Shown here: positions 1 through 9,485 of the stretch, one piece after another | Layout of the letters: the number at the start of each line of letters is the position of its first letter | Position numbering within the stretch: the first letter of the stretch is position 1 | Source: Tubiluchus corallicola | Taxonomy: Eukaryota > Priapulida > Priapulimorpha > Priapulimorphida > Tubiluchidae | Length of the DNA stretch: 52,500 nt | Direction: 5' to 3' | Assembly: GCA_030141605.1 (NCBI GenBank) | Contig: JAQGDQ010000866.1 | Location: 1-52,500 of the forward strand | The notes under the pieces: model-generated | Database searches by the model: none | What the model saw: only the letters and a program-made list of their open reading frames with translations | Told to the model about the DNA's origin: nothing | Made by a program: the position numbers and the translations under genes

Positions 1-60
1 ATATATGTATATATATGTATATATGTACACATATTATATATAATGGAATTCTGTGATGCT
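1..60. repeat. AT/GT-rich microsatellite
   Basis: Alternating TATA and TATGTA dinucleotide-type repeat at the window edge. It is low-complexity sequence with no coding content. Confidence 0.7.
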
Positions 61-1020
61 GCGAGCGTACAGAAGGTGCCAGGTTGTTTACTTAGTCTAT
101 AGAATTCAGTTTTCGCTTGTTAAAATCATTATTCTGTTACTTTGCTGGCGTTAACTAGCGAAGATGGATTTTACCAATATTATTGTCGGTAAAAGATTTT
201 CATTGCGTAGTGGGCAACGGGATTCATGAACAAGCAAAAAAGAGAAAAGAAATACGCTCGTTTAACGTTTTGGATTGTTTGTAGTTGATAATAATAGCTG
301 CAGCTGCAAAGCATTTATATTGTAATCAAACCGTTTGACGCCGTTTTTAGTTTCAACAGGAGAGCGCCCAAGAGTGAAGTGATTGCGGCTTTAAACTTAT
401 ACTCAGTGCCCTTGTCACAATTTCATTGCAGAAGCTTTAAAACAACTGTCTTATATATTAAAATAAACTCAACTTCCCGAAAGGCTTGACTTTTCCTTAT
501 TCATAAAAAAACAATTTTTGCTGATAATATTTGAGCAGCACATCGTAAGACGGTGATGGTTTATGGAACAATACATTTTATACTTCCTACTGTTCATATA
601 CCGGAGAATCGTTAAAACCAACTAAAAAAACCAGAGCTTGACCGGATTCAGCTGACCAAGTTAAACAATATTGATTAAATTAGTCTAGTGATATTGATTA
701 TTAATTAATGGGCTCGTTTGAGCTAAGTTCAATGTCATATTTAAATGTGAATTTGTAAGAAAGTTTAAAATACGGCGAAGTGATGAACGCTGTTCAGGGT
801 CGTTACGCAACAAAGAGGTCAATGTGTAACAGCGTTATGTGACAAGAATGCTACATTATGTTATGTAACAAAACGCAAAATTCTTCATTTCTGCCTCCTT
901 AGATAACAATCATTATGGCACGAAAAATGAGTGCGGTCTAGCCGATTATCGGACTATAGCAGTCTGTCTCTGTTCTACATGCGGGTCTGGCCTGTCAGAT
1001 GGTCTGTCTGGCCTTGAGCT
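61..1020. other. Stretch without a recognisable gene
   Basis: AT-rich sequence. The only start codon noticed opens a 21-codon frame at 163-228 with no recognisable homology and no convincing donor at its end. I see no RNA gene or ordered repeat. It may include the decayed upstream part of the LINE that becomes readable near 1021. Confidence 0.4.
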
Positions 1021-1284
1021 TAGAAGTAATGAAGAACTGATCAAAATCAACACATGGATGCGTACAAATAAGTTAACACTATAATAAAACAAAATTTATG
1101 ATCATAAGAAATGAATTTGAAAACAATGAAAACTCCATTATAACAGTATCCGTGCAAGACTGTTTATTAAAACAAGTATCAGACATAAAATATCTGGGAG
1201 TCTACATACATGACACCCTTAATTGGTCAACACACATAAAAATATTAGCTACAAAGTAAGGAAAGTTACAGGTATATATTTAAA

Positions 1285-1686
1285 TTGAGGCATTACTTAA
1301 GCACGGATATCCTAAAAATGTTTTACTTTGCCGTTGTGTACCCACACATTAACTATTGTATCTTGTCGTGGGGCACAGCAAAAAAATCTGTTCTGAAACC
1401 ACTTACAGCAGCACATAACAAAATTATCAAAACAATGACTTTTGCTGGGTTCCGAGATCACGCTACCTCTTCTTATTATGCTTTGCAATTATTAAAAATA
1501 AATGAAATTCATAAGCTTGAGTTAGCGAAATTCATGTTCAACTGTAAAAAGGGCATTCTACCTAAATTATACAACAATTATTTCAGAAAGATTAGTGACG
1601 TTCACCAGTATTCTATACGAGCGCAGCTATCAAACAAAAAAATTTTCAGGAAAGATTTAACACAACAAAAGGTCTACAAACTTTAA
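1285..1686 (+). pseudogene. LINE reverse transcriptase C-terminal fragment
   Basis: An open frame of 133 codons matching the region after the RT thumb of CR1/L2-like LINEs. 'FAVVYPHINYCILSWG' corresponds to the usual 'yxSlvyPhlxYcixvWG' block. It is followed by a helix-rich part with the 'AHNKIIKTM' and 'FMFNCKKGILP' blocks found in the same families. The upstream half of the protein lies in another frame, so this is a broken fragment and the first Met is not a real start. No independent host gene is implied. Confidence 0.75.
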
Positions 1687-2537
1687 AATACAATGGTACA
1701 ATTCTATGGAATACTCTTTCAGATGATCTTAAGCAATCAACTAGTACCTGTCACTTGAGTAAATTATATAAATATCAACTCTTACAAACTTATTACCGAG
1801 ATTAACTAGATACAAGTGTACAGTATTTTGCAACAACTTTTATCCCTTTTGCCCACTATAATAAATTGTCTAACTGCGTGCAAGAGCAATTACTGTTATA
1901 ACAGGTTCAATTAACTTCAATATTTAATTTGTTTATTGTCTAACTCCTGTAGATCAATTTCAAAGTCTGGACTCCAATTGTCAATCTCCTGATGCAGTCA
2001 TACAGGCAATAAAAAGTCGTTTTGTAATTTTTTAATGACTCCATTATACATTCGCTTGTTTATGCACGACTACCTATAACACATAACTTACAATATTGTT
2101 TACAATGTAATTTTTTATTCCGGTTGTTTTTTCCCCGTATGATATGCTTTTTGTTATGTAAATTATAACTTCTGTATGCCTGTGCATGAAAATTAACGCC
2201 CAGTTTAATATACTTCAATATCCTAATATATAGATAAACCTGATTCTCAGTTCTATTATTTACATGATAATTTACTTTTTGACTGTCACAGAATTATGCT
2301 TGTGTCATGAAGTATATTTCACTTGCCATTGTCCTTATGTTTCCGTTGTCAGATTTTTATTTTCAGTTCCTGTTTGACTTTTTTTATTATGCACTTATTA
2401 TTACTGCGTATGAATTTTATTAACATGTTATAAGGATATCAGTTTAATGTCTTTTGTAACAATTAAATCTTTATTATAAGCAGTACTAACAATAATACAC
2501 TGTAGCACAGCGCTTATAAAAATGTTCATCACTAACC

Positions 2538-2582
2538 AAAGGGCAGCTGATTGGATGACCAATTGGTCTTTCGCTGCCCTTT
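2538..2582 (+). other. LINE 3' UTR hairpin
   Basis: The outer stem AAAGGGCAGC pairs exactly with GCTGCCCTTT, and an inner stem GACC-AATT-GGTC sits at the tip. It lies about 65 bp before the GATTAT tail. The position fits the 3' stem-loop that LINE reverse transcriptases of the L2/CR1 type recognise. Comparable hairpins occur at three other LINE ends in this window. Confidence 0.6.
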
Positions 2583-2751
2583 CTTCACATTTTTTCCAAA
2601 TTAATTGTTTTATAACTGTGCGTGTGTTGCAAAATAAATAAAAAAGATTATGATTATGATTATTTAGATGTCTGATATGACTAGGGTCCGGTCTGGCTGG
2701 ATTCTAATCTGACTAGGCGTAAGATGCATGAAAGTATCAGCTCCTGCTGTC

Positions 2752-3135
2752 AGAAAGAGTATGCCCCACCTCCCCTTCTGTAAAGCGTCGTGACATTTAT
2801 TAAGTTATAAAGAGTAAAGGAAAGCTTTTTAAAAATAGTGATTTAAGACCAAACTATTAATTAAATTATTTAATTAATAACTCAAGATTAAATCCTTGAC
2901 GATATAAGATTAATTTACCGCCTTGACTAGAAACGCAGTTAGGGGTGGCATATCACGTGATAATCAGCTAATGTTCGAAAGATTGATGATGTAAAATTTA
3001 TACGCAGAAGCTGAGGGCGCATTACGTAGTTATACAAAAGGGCAGATTAGGAGCTGTCTTGAAGATGGAGTGCTGGTATCACTATCTTCTTATGTATACC
3101 GTGTTTGTGCTTGATGCTTAATCGGTATAGGTATA
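2752..3135 (+). repeat. LTR-like interspersed repeat, copy 1
   Basis: Closely similar to a second copy at 3560-4530. Shared landmarks are GAGTAAAGGAAAGCT, AAATCCTTGACGAT, TTAGGGGTGGCATATCACGTGAT and CTTATGTATACCGTGTT. Copy 1 is continuous across the point where copy 2 is interrupted. No open reading frame of note is present. The length, and the AATAAA-type signal near the end of copy 2, suggest solo LTRs, but I could not identify unambiguous TG...CA ends. Confidence 0.55.
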
Positions 3136-3734
3136 TACTATATTTTGCAATTGTGTTCCACGTATAATCGCTTGAAATTGCCGTAGCATAGATACTGTAC
3201 GATATTTTGAAAGTGGCATACTTACACTTATGATAGACAGTCATGTTAGGGCGCATTAGATGGCGCCACCTGCATGTACCTTCATAGTCTGGCTTCATGT
3301 AAATTGATCACGGTCACGACGCCCACTACTAGGCGCCTATATTCTAGTCAAACTTACTAGGCAACGCCACCTGTATGGGAGCATGTCTATATATGGAATA
3401 ATTTCGTGTTGCTATAACTGACCATGTTGTGTAAATAAATATTTAATCTTACGTATTTGATCCTATTATAGTAAGTACCACGTGTATAGACAAATACTTA
3501 TCTATACATATATATGTACTAATGAAGTGTTTTGATTGAGGTAGGACCAGCCTTACCGTAGGGAATATTCTTTATTGGGAAGAAAGAGTAAAGGAAAGCT
3601 GTTGAAAATAGTTAGTTGAGATCAATCTATTAATTCAATTATTAAATTAATAACCCAAGATTAAATCCTTGACGATGTAAAGAACTAAACTGTGCACCTA
3701 TCTCTATCTGAATCCCGAGCTATCTGTCAGTGCA

Positions 3735-4037
3735 ATGTATAGTGTTAAAGTAAATGAGCTCCATAGGAATAAAACATCTCGGTTACGGCTCTCCTCACAT
3801 AACCTAGCTATTGAGACTGGAAGATGGGCAAGGATAAAAAGAGAAGACAGGCTATGCTCCTGTCCTGGCTTAAACATTCAAACAGAAGAGCATGTTATCT
3901 GTTTTTGTCCACTTAAGAATCACCTTCGTGAAGATAACACTGAACTGAACTTTAACGATCTGCATGAATTTTTCATTGGAAACCTAATGTCATATTGTGA
4001 ATTTGTAAATACCTCTTTAGCGATTTTTGGACAGTAA
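3735..4037 (+). pseudogene. Non-LTR retroelement C-terminal zinc-knuckle fragment
   Basis: An open frame of 100 codons. It shows the pattern R-x-S-x-H-x-L-x-I-E-x-G-R-W followed by C-x-C ('LCSCPG'), then H and C ('EEHVICFCP'). That is the cysteine-histidine arrangement near the C-terminus of many non-LTR retrotransposon ORF2 proteins ('R.C..C....EdE.Hfl..CP'). The upstream RT domain is missing. The first Met is internal to the original protein. The fragment is not expected to function. Confidence 0.6.
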
Positions 4038-4140
4038 TGATCATGTTATGTAATCAAAAGCGTTTATCGTGAATTTGTAAATAACCCTTGAGCTGTTTTT
4101 GGCCAGTAATGATCATGTTATATGATCAAAAGTCCTTTTT
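3996..4140 (+). repeat. Two-copy tandem duplication, ~73 bp
   Basis: The block beginning TGTGAATTTGTAAATA and running through CAGTAATGATCATGTTAT...ATCAAAAG appears twice in succession. The first copy contains the last codons of the frame ending at 4037 and the second is in the 3' UTR, so the element's stop-codon region was duplicated. Confidence 0.65.
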
Positions 4141-4196
4141 TGTAGTGAACTATGGAATGAATAAAAATATCATGTTCGACTATCTCTTAATCAGTC

Positions 4197-4197
<1 letters not shown>

Positions 4198-4230
<33 letters not shown>

Positions 4231-4232
4231 TA
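4198..4232. repeat. (TA)n(GA)n microsatellite
   Basis: A TATA run followed by GAGA immediately before the right half of the split LTR-like repeat resumes. It probably descends from the tail of the inserted retroelement. Confidence 0.6.
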
Positions 4233-4530
4233 TAAGATTAAATTACCGTCTTGGCTAGAAGCCCAGTTAGGGGTGGCATATCACGTGATGATCAGCTGAT
4301 GTTCGAACGGCGAGTCAGAAGTAAAGACTGTTGATATAACCTTTATGCGCAGAAGCTCAGGGCGCATCAGATAGTTAGACAAAAGCAATTTGAGGCGCGC
4401 ACCTCGGGCAGATTAGCTGTCTTGAAGACGGAGGGCTGGCATTGCTGTCCTCTTATGTATACCGTGTTTATGCTTGATGTTTAATAAACGTGCAGTTTGC
4501 TAAACAAAGTCTTGATAGTTTGCCGTACCC

Positions 4531-6256
4531 ATCGTGGCTGTTCCACACGCAATCTTCACGAGCCACAACCATAAAGACAGTAAACAACAGGAAGCAGCTA
4601 TAACCGCCATCATAAGCAGACTTTATTACATGGGAAACAGATATTATTTTATTTAAAGTATATATATATCAATATATTGAGGTTGTAAAGCAATATGAAA
4701 CTTAAGCAAATACATGTGTATAGTGAAGAAGTAAATATTACTCAAGTAAGACTAAGCGGTCCAGGCCCAACCTGACCGGACTGACAAATCAGACGTCAGA
4801 CAGGTGCCACAGACTAGATCAAACTGAGTTGGAAACAGATCCGAACTTGGAACAGAAAAAAGCTCGTCTAGTTCAGTTATTATGCCACATTCAGACGAAG
4901 ACACAACGACTGAAGCCACAGACTAATTCTATGTTAGCGCATTACATAATGTTACATAATGACATAAACATTGTTATAATGATGTGAAAATGTAAAATAA
5001 TGACAGTTTTGTGATTTGTTACATAATGCATCATCTCTTTTATATATAATGTTATATATGGTTGCATAATGAATCTTAACACACACATTTGAAAAACGTT
5101 AAATGTGGCAATTTATAGACAGAGTAATAATATGCACAGAATAGTTTAGTAGGCCAAAAGGCAGAGCAAACAATAACAATTTGGACAAAGTAATTTCTAC
5201 ATTGTAGAATGCTGAATCGAATATTTCTTTAAAGTTATATTATGGTTGAGGTATACCATTCCATTATGCTATCCTGAACATTGGCCATTTATTTGGACTT
5301 GAGGGATTATGATCATTTTATATTAGCGCTACTGCTTAAGGATGAATGATGCGCTTAAACGTATAACATCGAAAGACGTGTTAGTATCTTGAGCAGACTT
5401 ATGGTTCGTTTATACATAAGGCGGGAAACCATTAGTGTTTCCTGCTATCTATTGCTCTATGTTATTTCAAAAGGCGTCGTTTATACATAAAGCGGGAAAC
5501 CGCGTGGCCAAATAATCGCTCGCGAAGTTTTCGTTAGTGAAAAAATCAGTTTTTTTGCCAAATGTTACTTACATTCGGGTTGGGTTACTCCAAGTCAGCC
5601 TACCATGAACCTATGTTTGTATCATTACTCTCATTCTTATTTCACTTTGCAATTTATGCTACCATCCAGCACCAGCCAGGCTCTACTCAAATTGTTTAGG
5701 ATATAATTCATTACTAATGCATTATAATTCTATTCGTTTTGTCTTGTAAATCATAAATTAATTGTAATTAATTAACTGCTTTTTAGTAATTAAGTTATCC
5801 AACTTTCATCCAAATTTTCATATTTGATTAGATTTTACAATCAATACAGTAAGATAGTCGTACCATCTTTTATGCTCCCATTGTCTCTCACTGTCAAAAA
5901 TATTGTCATCGTCAAAAACAGCTTTTAACACCAAACGACCTGAAACTTACTTAACTCACTCGGTTTCTGTTCGTCGCACCTCTTCGGGATTCTTTACTCA
6001 GCGAGTATGAATGACTCAGAACTAAATATTCTGAATTGATGAAAAAAATCTTTAAACAAGATACTTTGTTAATGAAGGAGTGCAACGGGAATCCTAAAGA
6101 GATTTTCACGTACAAGCGCTTGTCACATATTCTGAGATTTCCACGCGTGGACCGTTAGCATATCTGTAATAGTAGCAACATGTCCTATCGGACCCTGACT
6201 GACCGAATCATTTATTTCACCCACTTGTTGAAGCACCTAGGCTTGACTCTAGGATA
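4531..6256. other. Intergenic stretch without recognisable gene
   Basis: No coding region, RNA gene or long ordered array recognised. A short direct repeat with the core CGTTTATACATAA...GCGGGAAACC occurs twice between about 5407 and 5505. The right end lies directly downstream of the minus-strand fucosyltransferase and should contain its 3' UTR, but I could not single out its polyadenylation site. Confidence 0.4.
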
Positions 6257-7528
6257 CTAGGATCGAGTCACATTGGAAAGGGGATTCTTTACTTTGCTCT
6301 TGAAAGGATAGGCGGGTGTACACTTCTTTGCCCACCACTCGTTCAACTGCTTTCCAGTGTATGCGTCCCTGCGTTTTAATGGTTGTTCGTGCAACTTTCT
6401 ACACAAATCACACCACTGTGTCGGATAGACAGGCACATGATCCTTAGCACCGTGTAATTCCATCGGATTTGGAAATCGCATAAAAGCTTTATATTTCGTT
6501 TTCCAGGCGAGGTAACTGTAATATTCAGTATCGTTCATGTTTTTTAAATACTCTGCCAGATGCTTTGGTGAAGCAAAATCTTCTATGTTAATGTAAGAAT
6601 GTGGCGGAAGAATGTTGCTGTAGTCAATGCCACCCAAGACAATTGGAACCACGTTGTACATCATTGGACCAAAAACCTTCTCTGTAACATAGTCAACACA
6701 TCTTGCATTCTCAAACGCCAGGTAGAATTTGTAATTTTCTTCGAGCATCTTGTAGCATTTCTGCATGCCACGACACTTAAGAGTACCACACTGTCCGTAC
6801 TTGTCTATTTTGATGTGCTTTCTTAATTCCTTAGCGTAATTTTCTCGCTTGCTGGACGTTCTACAATTAGTGACGAACCAAGCAACAAGTTTCGTTTTGT
6901 TTAATGCAAGGTTTTCGCTCACAAGTGTTTTTTGTTCTGAAGTGTTAAGCGTTTGTGGTACGATTTCACCATAACGTTGAACAATGTCTGAATCTAATCT
7001 ATAAGTCATTGTCCAGTTAAAAATTGTGTCTAAAGACACCAACTTAGTTTGTGTATACACAGGTGATTCCATCAAATAAAACACCCACACTTGGTTGGAA
7101 GGACGATACGTAGGTGTTTTGTCCCACTTGCTTCTTAGATGTACTATAACTGCGTCACTCACATTTAAGAGAGATTTGTCGTTTGTTGTATAGCAATTGG
7201 AATACTCTACTGGACAGTGTTTTAAAAATGGTTTTCTTCCAAAACCAAACATGAAGTCTATACCAACTTTTAATGAATATAATGAATTCCAGTACAAAAT
7301 CAATTTGGTTACATTCGTGCTTCTTAACTTTGAAAATTCTCGTAGTTTTGTCTCATTGATAATAATGCTTGGCTTTGACAATTCTGCAAATGATTGCTTC
7401 ACTCGTTTGCTTGCTAAACTCGCGGTGTTCAGTTGCACAGGACTTGCCACAAATAACGCAAGCACGATTAAACACGCAGCCGTCAGCAGGAAGAGAAATA
7501 GTTTTTTGATACAATCGGAATAACTCAT
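6257..7528 (-). CDS. Alpha-1,3-fucosyltransferase, GT10 family
   Basis: Predicted type II Golgi enzyme of 423 residues that would transfer fucose from GDP-fucose to N-acetylglucosamine or glucose in glycans. From the start at 7528 there is a short cytoplasmic N-terminus, a hydrophobic anchor (about residues 10-28, 'LFLFLLTAACLIVLALF') and a stem. The donor-domain motif 'VFYLMESP' is followed by the acceptor block 'FNWTMTYRLDSD'. The GT10 signature 'FYLAFENARCVDYVTEK' and 'VVPIVLGG' come next, and a C-terminal C-x-x-C ('WCDLCRK') ends the domain. Several N-x-S/T sequons are present. Length and domain order fit intact GT10 enzymes. The open frame extends to a Met at 7603, but an acceptor-like TATTACAG lies between the two Mets, so 7528 is preferred. 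The whole catalytic domain is in one exon. The exact linkage and paralogue are not assignable. Confidence 0.9.
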   Translation of the reverse strand: MSYSDCIKKLFLFLLTAACLIVLALFVASPVQLNTASLASKRVKQSFAELSKPSIIINETKLREFSKLRSTNVTKLILYWNSLYSLKVGIDFMFGFGRKPFLKHCPVEYSNCYTTNDKSLLNVSDAVIVHLRSKWDKTPTYRPSNQVWVFYLMESPVYTQTKLVSLDTIFNWTMTYRLDSDIVQRYGEIVPQTLNTSEQKTLVSENLALNKTKLVAWFVTNCRTSSKRENYAKELRKHIKIDKYGQCGTLKCRGMQKCYKMLEENYKFYLAFENARCVDYVTEKVFGPMMYNVVPIVLGGIDYSNILPPHSYINIEDFASPKHLAEYLKNMNDTEYYSYLAWKTKYKAFMRFPNPMELHGAKDHVPVYPTQWCDLCRKLHEQPLKRRDAYTGKQLNEWWAKKCTPAYPFKSKVKNPLSNVTRS

Positions 7529-8326
7529 AACCAGACACTGTAATACACCTTGAAATCCGTAATGACATGATATTGTGAATGAAAATAAGGAAATCCACGA
7601 CACGTTGACGTATGCGCTTCGTACTATAACATATAGCTACAATGTTACTCTGGACTTTGTATTATTTGCTAAGCCTGTGCCATGTTTGAAGGCCGTGTTT
7701 GTCATCGGTACGAATGAGTAAGTAGCACGCCTAAACAAATACTGACAATATAGTTTCACATATAAATTCATGAATTAAAAGTGAATTTTAGGTAAACGTG
7801 GCTGCCATTAGACAGCAGATAGAACCCTTCCTGCAGACCCATTGTCTCATCTTTGTCTATGACTTGCAACATAGGAGTTTTGGTTTCTTCCAAAAAATCA
7901 TTATTCTTGAGAAATTCTTTCTTCCTTAGAAATCCAAATTTAGAATTTTGGCGGGATAGACTACTGTATTATGAAAGAATTTCAATAGTATCCATTAGGG
8001 CCAATATTATATTGAAGATTTGGTCTTATTTTTGCTATGCTTTATTCCATGCTACTGCTTGTGGTATGAGTCATTTTACATAGTATTGCGCTACTGTTGA
8101 AAAAGCCTATCTATTTAAATAGGTTGCTACTAGCCTTGCACATTTTGAACAACGTAAAAATGTGCTTGGCTGGCTGGGATCTTTCAGATACCCTGTCTTT
8201 ATGAGCGGATCCACAATGACTTCAACCATCTAACATATACAATAAGTTCTTTTTTTAAATAAATATTGTCTTTTTTGTCTTTTGTATATAATGTTGAAGT
8301 AAATGATTTTGTGACGCTGGTGTAAT
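7529..8326. other. 5' flank of the fucosyltransferase, no other gene seen
   Basis: Contains the probable 5' UTR and promoter of the minus-strand fucosyltransferase. An upstream non-coding exon is possible because an acceptor-like sequence precedes the chosen start. No confident TATA element or other coding region is visible. Confidence 0.35.
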
Positions 8327-9485
8327 TTGTTCTCGACAGGAACACACCTGGGCCTGGGGTGCTCCAGCCGTTGTGTTCTCTCGACAGGAACACACCTGGG
8401 CCTGGGGTGCTCCAGCCCTTGTGTGCTCTCGACAGGAACACACCTGGGCCTGGGGTGCTCCAGCCGTTGTGCGCTCTCGACAGGAACACGCTTGGACCTT
8501 GGGTGCTACAGCCGTAGTGTGCTCTCGACAGGGACATACTTGGACTGGGGTGCTCCAGCCCTTGTGTGCTCTCGACAGGAACACACCTGGGCCTGGGGTG
8601 CTCCAGCCGTTGTGTGCTCTTGACAGGGACACACGTGGACCTGGGGTGCTCCAGCCGTTGTGTGCTCTTGACAGGGACACACGTGGACCTGGGGTGCTCC
8701 AGCTGTTGTGTTCTCTCGACAGGAACACACCTGGGCCTGGGGTGCTCCAGCCGTTGTGTGCTCTTGACAGGGACACACCTGGGCCTGGGGTGCTCCAGCC
8801 GTTGTGTGCTCTTGACAGGGACACACCTGGACCTTGGGTGCTACAGTCGTTGTGTGCTCTCGACAGGGACACACCTGGACCTTGGGTGCTCCAGCCGTTG
8901 TGTGCTCTTGACAGGGACACACGTGGACCTGGGGTGCTCCAGCCGTTGTGTGCTCTTGACAGGGACACACCTGGACCTGGGGTGCTCCAGCTGTTATGTT
9001 CTCTCGACAGGAACACACCTGGGCCTGGGGTGCTCCAGCCGTTGTGTGCTCTTGACAGGGACACACCTGGGCCTGGGGTGCTCCAGCCGTTGTGTGCTCT
9101 TGACAGGGACACACCTGGACCTTGGGTGCTACAGTCGTTGTGTGCTCTCGACAGGGACACACCTGGACCTTGGGTGCTACAGTCGTTGTGTGCTCTCGAC
9201 AGGGACACACCTGGACCTTGGGTGCTACAGTCGTAGTGTGCTCTCGACAGGGACATACTTGGACTGGGGTGCTCCAGCCCTTGTGTGCTTTCGACAGGGG
9301 CACACCTGGATCTGGGGTACTCCAGCCGTTGTGTGCTCTTGACAGGGACACACGTGGACTGGGGTGCTCCAGCCCTTGTGTGTTCTCGACAGGGATATAC
9401 CTGAACATAGGGTGTTCCAGCCGTTGTGTGCTCTCGACAGGGATAAACCTGGACCTAGGGTGCTCCAGCTGTTGTGTGCTCACGA
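8327..9485. repeat. 48-bp minisatellite, about 24 copies
   Basis: Head-to-tail array with a 48-bp period, each unit starting near CTCTCGACAGG and containing CACACCTGG and GGGTGCTCCAGCC. It is much richer in G and C than the flanking DNA. Units differ by point changes only, so the period stays a multiple of three and long open frames occur on both strands. Variants recur in a six-unit (288-bp) order: the run of unit types from about 8614 is repeated from about 8902. A variant pair containing GGACATACTTGGACTGG appears near 8530 and again near 9250. The array most likely grew by unequal exchange. It is not annotated as coding because every frame is open for the same trivial reason. Confidence 0.92.

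Larger units (their letters stand above)
1021..2664 (+). mobile_element. Degenerate CR1/L2-type LINE, 3' part
   Basis: Remains of a non-LTR retrotransposon. From about 1021 the conceptual translation, across frame breaks, shows the RT thumb pattern 'KYLGVYIHDTLNW' near 1185-1225, which is typical of CR1/L2/jockey-type polymerases. An open stretch at 1285-1686 continues the C-terminal domain. The 3' UTR follows, with a two-tier hairpin at 2538-2582, and the element ends in a short GATTAT tandem tail at about 2646-2664. The 5' two thirds (endonuclease, RT palm) are absent or unreadable, as expected for a 5'-truncated, aged copy. The exact clade is not certain. Confidence 0.75.
3682..4227 (+). 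mobile_element. Truncated non-LTR retroelement 3' end nested in an LTR-like repeat
   Basis: Inserted in copy 2 of the LTR-like repeat. It contains the C-terminal coding end of a non-LTR retrotransposon (3735-4037), then 3' UTR with a local tandem duplication, then TA and GA simple repeats at the downstream edge. It is only about 545 bp long, so heavily 5'-truncated. The nesting shows it is younger than its host repeat. Confidence 0.6.
3560..4530 (+). repeat. LTR-like interspersed repeat, copy 2 (split)
   Basis: Second copy of the repeat at 2752-3135, in two pieces: 3560 to about 3681, and about 4228 to 4530. The break falls within the stretch that reads CTTGACGATATAAGATT in copy 1. Here the left piece ends GACGATGTAAAG and the right piece resumes GATATAAGATT. 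The flanks GATGTAA and GATATAA look like a target-site duplication with one mismatch around the inserted element. An AATAAA lies near 4482. Confidence 0.6.
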
